Shown in pieces: positions 58,192 to 64,000 of a DNA stretch of 64,000 nt. The notes beneath the pieces were generated by a model that ran no database searches, was not told the origin of the DNA, and saw only the letters and a list, made by a program, of their open reading frames with translations. Source of the stretch: Plasmopara viticola (lineage: Eukaryota > Oomycota > Peronosporomycetes > Peronosporales > Peronosporaceae); assembly GCA_001695595.3 (NCBI GenBank), contig MBPM02000031.1:186001-250000 (forward strand), written 5' to 3'. Position 1 is the stretch's first letter, and each line of letters starts with the position of its first letter. Made by a program: the position numbers and the translations under genes.

Positions 58192-61100
58192 ATGAGCGGC
58201 GAGCAACGGGTGGTGGCGGCGGTTAAAGCTGCACCGCAACGCCGTCGCGGGAATGCCAAGCCCTTACGTAAGAAAATGTCGCTGCGACCGGGCATTGTGT
58301 TGTTTAACCCGGAGGATCTCGTGACTGACGGCGGTATGGATCAAGCTCTGCCCGTGACCGTACAACAGCTGAAAAATAATCAGGAGACCGACCAAGTGGA
58401 ACACGACAAAGCCGGAGAGGTCGAAGACGATAACAATCAGGAAAACAGCAACGACGTGGACGATGCCACCGTCAAACAGGCGAGGCTTCGGGCGCTCGTT
58501 ATTGAAGAAATTTGCGAGACGGAAAAGAGCTACGTGAGCGACATTTGCACGCTGAATGACCACTATATCGTGGCATTAGAGGACAAAACGCATCGTATCA
58601 TGGAGGATGCCCAGATTGCCGTTTTTTTCAACAACTTACGACATCTCGTTATGCTTAACTCGAAACTGCTTGCCGACTTGCAAGAAATTGTGCAACGAAG
58701 AGGCAATGATTTGGTTCAAGTCGCTGCAAATCGTAGTGCAAATCGCAAGAAAAGCGTCAAAAGTCCGGTAGCAGTCGCTGTCCAGTGCGAGGCGGAAGGT
58801 GTTGGAGCAGTCTTTTGCCGGTACGCACCACTTTTCAAGCTCTATGGAGGCTACGCGAAGGATTACGAGGAAGTGGCTGCTTTGTTGCAAAATTTTCGGC
58901 GTGATACTCGTCTTGGCTTTTCGCAATTTCTCGAAGCTTGTCGAGACAGAAGCGGGTCGTCTAAACCTTTCGAAAGTCTGTTAATTATGCCGATTCAGCG
59001 CATTCCACGCTACAAGCTGCTCCTGGAACGACTGTGCGAGCTCACACCACCTGAACATCCGGACGCCGCGTTCCTTACCGAAGCAGTGAGTCGCGTTCGC
59101 AGTGTGGCTTGCGGCATTAATGAGACTGTACGACGTCAAGAGAACCTCGAGACGGTTTTGCAAGCTCAACATAAGTTTGCGGGGCAATTGTCGCTCTTTA
59201 CTGCCGACAGGAGGCTCCTTAAGTCGGGCAAATTGATCAAAATGTCGACCAAGCGACAAGAAGACGTTATGATTCATCTTTTCAACGACATCTTGTTGTA
59301 TAGTAACGTCTTAATTAATGGTGGCTACCGCGTGCGACGCATTGTTCACTTGCACTCGAAGGCTGTTGGAATCAAAACCGAATTGCCTGCTCCTGTTCAA
59401 GCACTTTACGACCAGCAGTCGAAGCGTCGTGTGCGCAAAGACTGTGGTTTCGTCGTGACTAGTAGAGAAAAAACGTTTATTTTGTTTACAAAGACTCCAG
59501 AGTCCCAGCGAGAGTGGGTTGATGCCATTACCAGTGCGATTACGGAGGCGCAAAAGCAAAAGAAAACAGGAGCACGAGAAGACCACGATGGCGACGGCAC
59601 AAATCTCGAGTCATGCGAAGGCCCCGCTGATGCTGCTGCTCTGTGGGTCCCCGACGAGGTTGCTGGATCGTGCACCAATTGCAAAGCATCGTTCCGCTCT
59701 TACTATCGACGAAAACATCATTGTCGGCGCTGTGGAGCAGTCGTGTGTGACACGTGCTCGTCAGGACGTGCACCGTTATTTGTTGGTGAATCTTCACGTG
59801 CTGAGCGCGTTTGCAGTCCGTGCTATAAAATTCTTGATCTTGTACGTCAAATTGCCATGCATTGGCTGTCACGAGTTGTTGAGTTTCGTGGTGTACTACG
59901 ACGACGACGACACAATAAGTGGAGTGAGCACTACTATGAGCTCCGTGCAGGAGTTCTTAAGCAATTTGCAATGGAAACAGGGTCAGCAAACGTCGCGCCA
60001 GTGGATCCTAGCGGAAACGGTGCAGCATTCAATGCATCGGCAAGTAGCGGCGCCATAGGGCTACTTAGCAGTACGTTTAAGTGCTGCACGGATGAGCTTA
60101 ATCTTGCCGGTGCTATCGTCATTCACCGTTCAGACAGTCGAGTGCACAAAAACCGCTTTTGCTTCCAAATCTCGACGTCTGAGTACGATGAGACCGATGC
60201 TAAGAACAAAAAGAACCAGCACAAAGCAAGTCCCGTGCGAGTGCGTATAGGCCAAGCTCCAGTTCGGCCACACAAAAGCAAGCTTTCTCCGCTCAAACAA
60301 GCTGTAAGTCGATTAGGAGATGCCGTGTCTCGTCGGCGAGAATCTGCCACACCTTCTGGAGTCACAGTAAATAAACCGATCGTTCCGCTGGTCTCCCCGC
60401 CTTCACTTCAATCAGCACAGTCGCCGTCACCAACTTTGTCGCCAGCTTTACATGCAATGGCCACTACTCATGAGACCGAGTGGATCTTGTGTGCTACAAC
60501 CATTCAAGAAGAGGTGGCGTGGCGTGTGGCCATCCAGAGCTCCGCAGATAAGGCGTTGCATCGGATGCGACGCTCGCGTGTGACAGATTTTCCAGGTTCT
60601 TTGGCACAGAGCGGCATTTTAAGTCTCAGTATGAGTTTGCCTCCAAGTAGCGTGCGGACGTCGACGTCTTTGATGACTAGCTCAGCTTATCTCGGGACAA
60701 TTGGGCGGCGACGCATGTCATCCCTTGATCGCGGCCGTTCAACGGAGGCCGAGTTGTCAGTAGAGCTCGCTCAAGCAGCAGGGGAGGATCGCGATGCGAT
60801 TTTATTAGAACGTCGCCGCCGTCAAATTCTTAAAGAAATTATCCGGTCCGAGGAAAGCTACGTGCAATGTCTGGGAGAATGTATTCGACTATTTGTTCAG
60901 CCCCTACTGCTACGTCAGCTAGAAGGCCGACAGATGTATCGTCATCGCCAGAAAAAACGCAGAGGTTCTTTGCGCCCTGTGCTCGGGGGACCATTAAGTG
61001 CCCCTACCCGAGTGGCAGGTTCGAATCGAGGTCGGCGTCGCGCTGGAAGCAGCGGCAATATCGACGCAGGTATGTACTTTCGTGACGGCTTTTGTAGGCT

Positions 61101-63099
61101 TTGCTGATACCTCATTTGTTATAGCTCCTTCTACTGCTAACTCAGCGTCGCCGCTTTCATCAACTCCAGCTCCGACTCCCAAGATATTAGTCATGGATGC
61201 AGACCTGTCGATCTTTTTTAATAGCGTCGACCAGATTTACACACTTAATCAACAGCTTTTGGACCATTTGTCGAGTCATCTTGAAGAAACGAGTGCGACA
61301 TCATCACAACCAGAAAACAATCAAGTTGTGCTGAAGAAAGAGGATGGCACGGAGCTCGTAGGGGCGCGAGTGCATCGTGCTGGTGCCATCTTCCATGCGT
61401 ATGCTCCGTTGATGCAGCTTTACACGTCATACGCTAGCCGCCATAGTGCTGCTCTAACGGCATTGGATTCACCTCAGTTTGCGGGATTTCTGTATGAATT
61501 ACCTTCCGAAGCTGATGCAAATCGTCTTCGGCGTTATCTAAACATGCCTGTTGAGCGTATTCCACGCTACAAGATGCTTTTACAAGAGCTCTTAGAAACA
61601 ACGCCACCTGAACACGTGGACTATGTACCGCTGCAGTCAGCTATTAACAGCGTCAATCGAGTGGCCAACAAGATCGAAGAGATAAGCGAGCGACGCGAGA
61701 ATGCGCGCACGCTTGCGACTGTGGGTGCAAAAGTGGGAATAGATCTGACCGGCCGCCACTTCGTTCGTGATGGTATGCTGCGTAAGGTCTGTCGCAGCAA
61801 GGTGCAAACCTATTACTTTGTGCTGCTAGAAAATGGTACGCTATTTCTCTTTGCATACAATGTATTTGGCAGACAGTGCTTATACTAGTACTACTTGTTT
61901 GGCTTAGCGATGGTGTACGGGCGCCAAGGTGGTTTGTACAAGAAGAAGTTTCGCTTGATCGATCTCTGGGAGTGTAAGGTGGCCGAAGATACCGAGACGA
62001 TGCCGGGGGTAATTACGTCTGTCGTGAGCTCGAACAAGTGGGTCTGTGTATTAAAAGGATACCTCTTGATGCTTGCGACTAACATATTGCCAATGACGTG
62101 CACTACCTTAGCGCATTCTGTTTCTATTCCCCTTTAAAATCATTCATCCTATTGACCGAGTCGGAAGAAGAAAAGTTGAGGTGGACAACGGACATTTGCG
62201 AGTGCATTGAACGAAATCTGAAAGGCAAGACACACCCGCGTCGTGCTAGCGTTCGTTCCGAGCTGCTGACGGATAACGACGACGATACGGCTAGTGGCTA
62301 CGAATTAGATGGAGGCTTTGTTATCAAGAATGGATGGCTTAATGTCTCTGGAGGTGCCGTGGCAAGTAGTGACAATGGAACCAGTACGAGTCCGTGTCCG
62401 ACCCCAAGCAGCAGCGTTGGCAAGAAGACTCGACGACTCTGGATCACGCTGACATTGCAGACGCTTTCGTTGGGCGCAACATTCAAAGCAGCGCAGCCAG
62501 AGGAGACTATTGCCATCGAATTGTGCGATGTGGCTCCTCTGAAGAGTGAGAAATGCTTTCGTCTACAATTCGTTCACGATACGGTCAGTCTAATATATTT
62601 TAATACGGTTAGTCCACGCCGAAGTTAATTCGCTCACTTGCTGCCTATTTACTACAGAAATCACAGGTACAGACGCAGACAATGTATGTTTTCGAAGCGC
62701 TGTCTCTGGCGGAAAGAGAAGAATGGGTGCGTGCATTGACGCTCTGCATCACGGGGGGTGACGAGCTGGACTTGCGCCGGCGAAGCCTCAAAACGGCGAC
62801 TTTGGCACCTATTTTCATGTTTGACAAAGTCTCGAATGTCTGTACGATCTGCACGCACAGCTTCGCGGTGTATCGACCACGCCATCACTGCAGGTACGCA
62901 TTAGTGTCGTCGCCTTGCCGTCGTTAACTTGTTAGTTAATGTTTTCTTGAACAGATTGTGCGGCTCGCTCGTGTGCGGAAATTGCTCAAAGCGGCGGTGG
63001 ACGCTTTCGTATAGCTCAAGCAAGAAAGCATCACGAGTCTGCGATACCTGTGCCTTATCGACTATGAGTATCACGCGGTCTTGTGCTGCCGATGATTAA
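58192..63099 (+). CDS. Double RhoGEF/PH/FYVE multidomain protein, 6 exons
   Basis: Exons are 58192-61069, 61125-61835, 61908-62037, 62112-62583, 62658-62893 and 62955-63099. All phases agree, and introns are 55-74 bases, giving 1,523 residues. Domains in order: DH 1 (residues about 100-318, EEICETEKSYVSDI and MPIQRIPRYKLLLERL), PH (about 340-452, ending REWVDAI), canonical FYVE 1 (about 485-548, WVPD, RRKHHCRRCG, VCSPCY), PH (from about 563), DH 2 (about 877-1190, LKEIIRSEESYVQCL and MPVERIPRYKMLLQEL), PH (YYFVLLENAMVYGR to EEEKLRW), PH (KNGWLNVSGG to EEWVRAL) and FYVE 2 at the C-terminus (CTICTHSF, RPRHHCRLCG, VCDTCA). DH-PH units activate Rho-family GTPases; FYVE binds PI3P on endosomes. 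FYVE 2 lacks the WxxD motif. The in-frame region 58012-58191 lacks an ATG. Confidence 0.9.
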
Positions 63100-64000
63100 T
63101 TTGTCACCCCGCACGATGATACCCGGCCCTAGCGAACAAGTGAAATGGATCGGGCCTCATGTCATCTTTCAAAGTACCCAAACTACTTATTGGCACATGG
63201 TGTGCTACCTAATGATCAAATTATGTGCTACCTAATGATTAAAATGGAAGCTGAATCAAAAAGTGCTACAGTGATCCTTTGCGCATACTGTATACTCCGA
63301 ATGGGCACTTAGCCCAATTTGCGTGAAGCATTGTTTATGTACGCATCAGTCACTTCTCATATCCTCCTAATAGAAACATGTACCGGTGCTGCGCCACGAA
63401 CGCTCGTCGGAATAAAGTATGCGGGTCAACGGGAGAGTAATTCAGCAAGCTCAACGGGCTCAAATTTGTTGCGGTGGCTTCACGACGGCACATCTGCTTG
63501 ATTTCTTGAAAAAAAATACAATAGTTGTTGCATTTAAGTAGATCTCCGTTGAATTCTTTGAGCCGTAGGAAGTGTGCGAGCGACTTGCGAGCGACGTTCG
63601 TCGTGCCGCTTCCGCGTCCATCTGTCGACCCGTCGTCTGTTTCCGATAGGCTAGCCAACAGTCACTTTCGCACGTTTGATTGGCCAAAACGACTTTTCTG
63701 ATCGCCGACACTCGATTTTATAAAGCCAGTCGGTTTCTCTGCAATAGCCTGTGTATCATTCATTCCTTATACTGCTCTCCTTACGCAGTGGAAAAAGAGC
63801 TGGAGCTTTTACGCTTTCTTGCGGACTACCCCGTCCCTACAGAGAGCAAGTGACTCGACGAAGAAGGGTTCTTCATTCAAAGCCTTTAACGAGCACAACC
63901 CTCTCCTCTCTCTACAGCGCGTTTGCCTCATCTACATGCCGCTATTCTTTCGGTCATTAGAGCGCAGGTCGCATCGCTTCTCGCTACACAAGCACCATAG
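63100..64000. other. Right-hand end, no gene recognised
   Basis: Downstream of the RhoGEF/FYVE gene. A tandem 23-base repeat lies at 63201-63245. A minus-strand frame (63658 to 63350) contains LKEFNGD, faintly like the start of a Copia gag, but there is no ATG and no further match. The window ends in AT/GC-mixed DNA with short frames only. Confidence 0.3.
63201..63245. repeat. Two-copy tandem repeat, 23-base unit
   Basis: TGTGCTACCTAATGAT occurs at 63201 and again at 63224, followed by CAAAT or TAAAAT. This is a small local duplication with no evident role. Confidence 0.7.

Noticed and set aside
63350..63711. Minus-strand frames resembling the start of a Copia gag (LKEFNGD)
   Set aside because: Only six or seven residues match, there is no ATG, and the frame ends soon after. 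The evidence is too thin to annotate as an element.

Overview
The window looks like nuclear DNA of an oomycete, most likely Phytophthora or a related downy mildew. Compact genes are split by 51-82 base GT-AG introns, often with a CTAAC or CTGAT branch-like sequence. Islands of densely packed genes alternate with long gene-poor stretches holding stop-riddled Ty3/Gypsy and Ty1/Copia relics. Family content fits this: oomycete-style low-complexity proteins, a PH/FYVE/RhoGEF multidomain protein and TspO-like membrane proteins. The lineage is inferred from this style, not from a marker gene.

Layout. 1-4.6 kb: gene-poor, with a decayed Gypsy pol relic (reverse transcriptase, RNase H and integrase in order, + strand). 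4.6-15.9 kb, first gene island: TspO-like membrane protein A (+), CIR1-like splicing/corepressor factor (-), EIPR1/TSSC1 WD40 protein (+), a large proline/serine-rich protein (-) and a head-to-head pair of DJ-1/PfpI proteins (- and +). 15.9-29.2 kb: no convincing gene; Copia relics, a diverged tandem duplication, a long perfect hairpin and other repeats. 29.2-30.1 kb: TspO-like paralogue B (+). 30.1-35.8 kb: gene-poor, with an integrase relic. 35.8-46.5 kb, second island: S28 serine peptidase (-) sharing a short promoter region with UDP-glucose pyrophosphorylase (+), RING-H2 protein (-), SMG8 N-terminal half (-), zinc-ribbon/coiled-coil protein (-), CHY zinc-finger protein (+) and a Cys/basic-motif protein (+). 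46.5-58.2 kb: gene-poor with Copia and Gypsy relics. 58.2-63.1 kb: one six-exon gene for a 1,523-residue protein with two RhoGEF (DH), several PH and two FYVE domains. 63.1-64 kb: nothing recognised.

The genes do not form a single pathway. Housekeeping roles present are UDP-glucose synthesis, NMD (SMG8), splicing (CIR1), endosomal recycling (EIPR1) and ubiquitin ligation (RING). The two features that most deserve follow-up are the doubled DH/PH/FYVE protein, which could couple PI3P membranes to Rho-type GTPases, and the divergent DJ-1 pair, in which one member has lost the nucleophilic cysteine. Splice models were built by hand from reading frame, phase and protein-family continuity. They are predictions.
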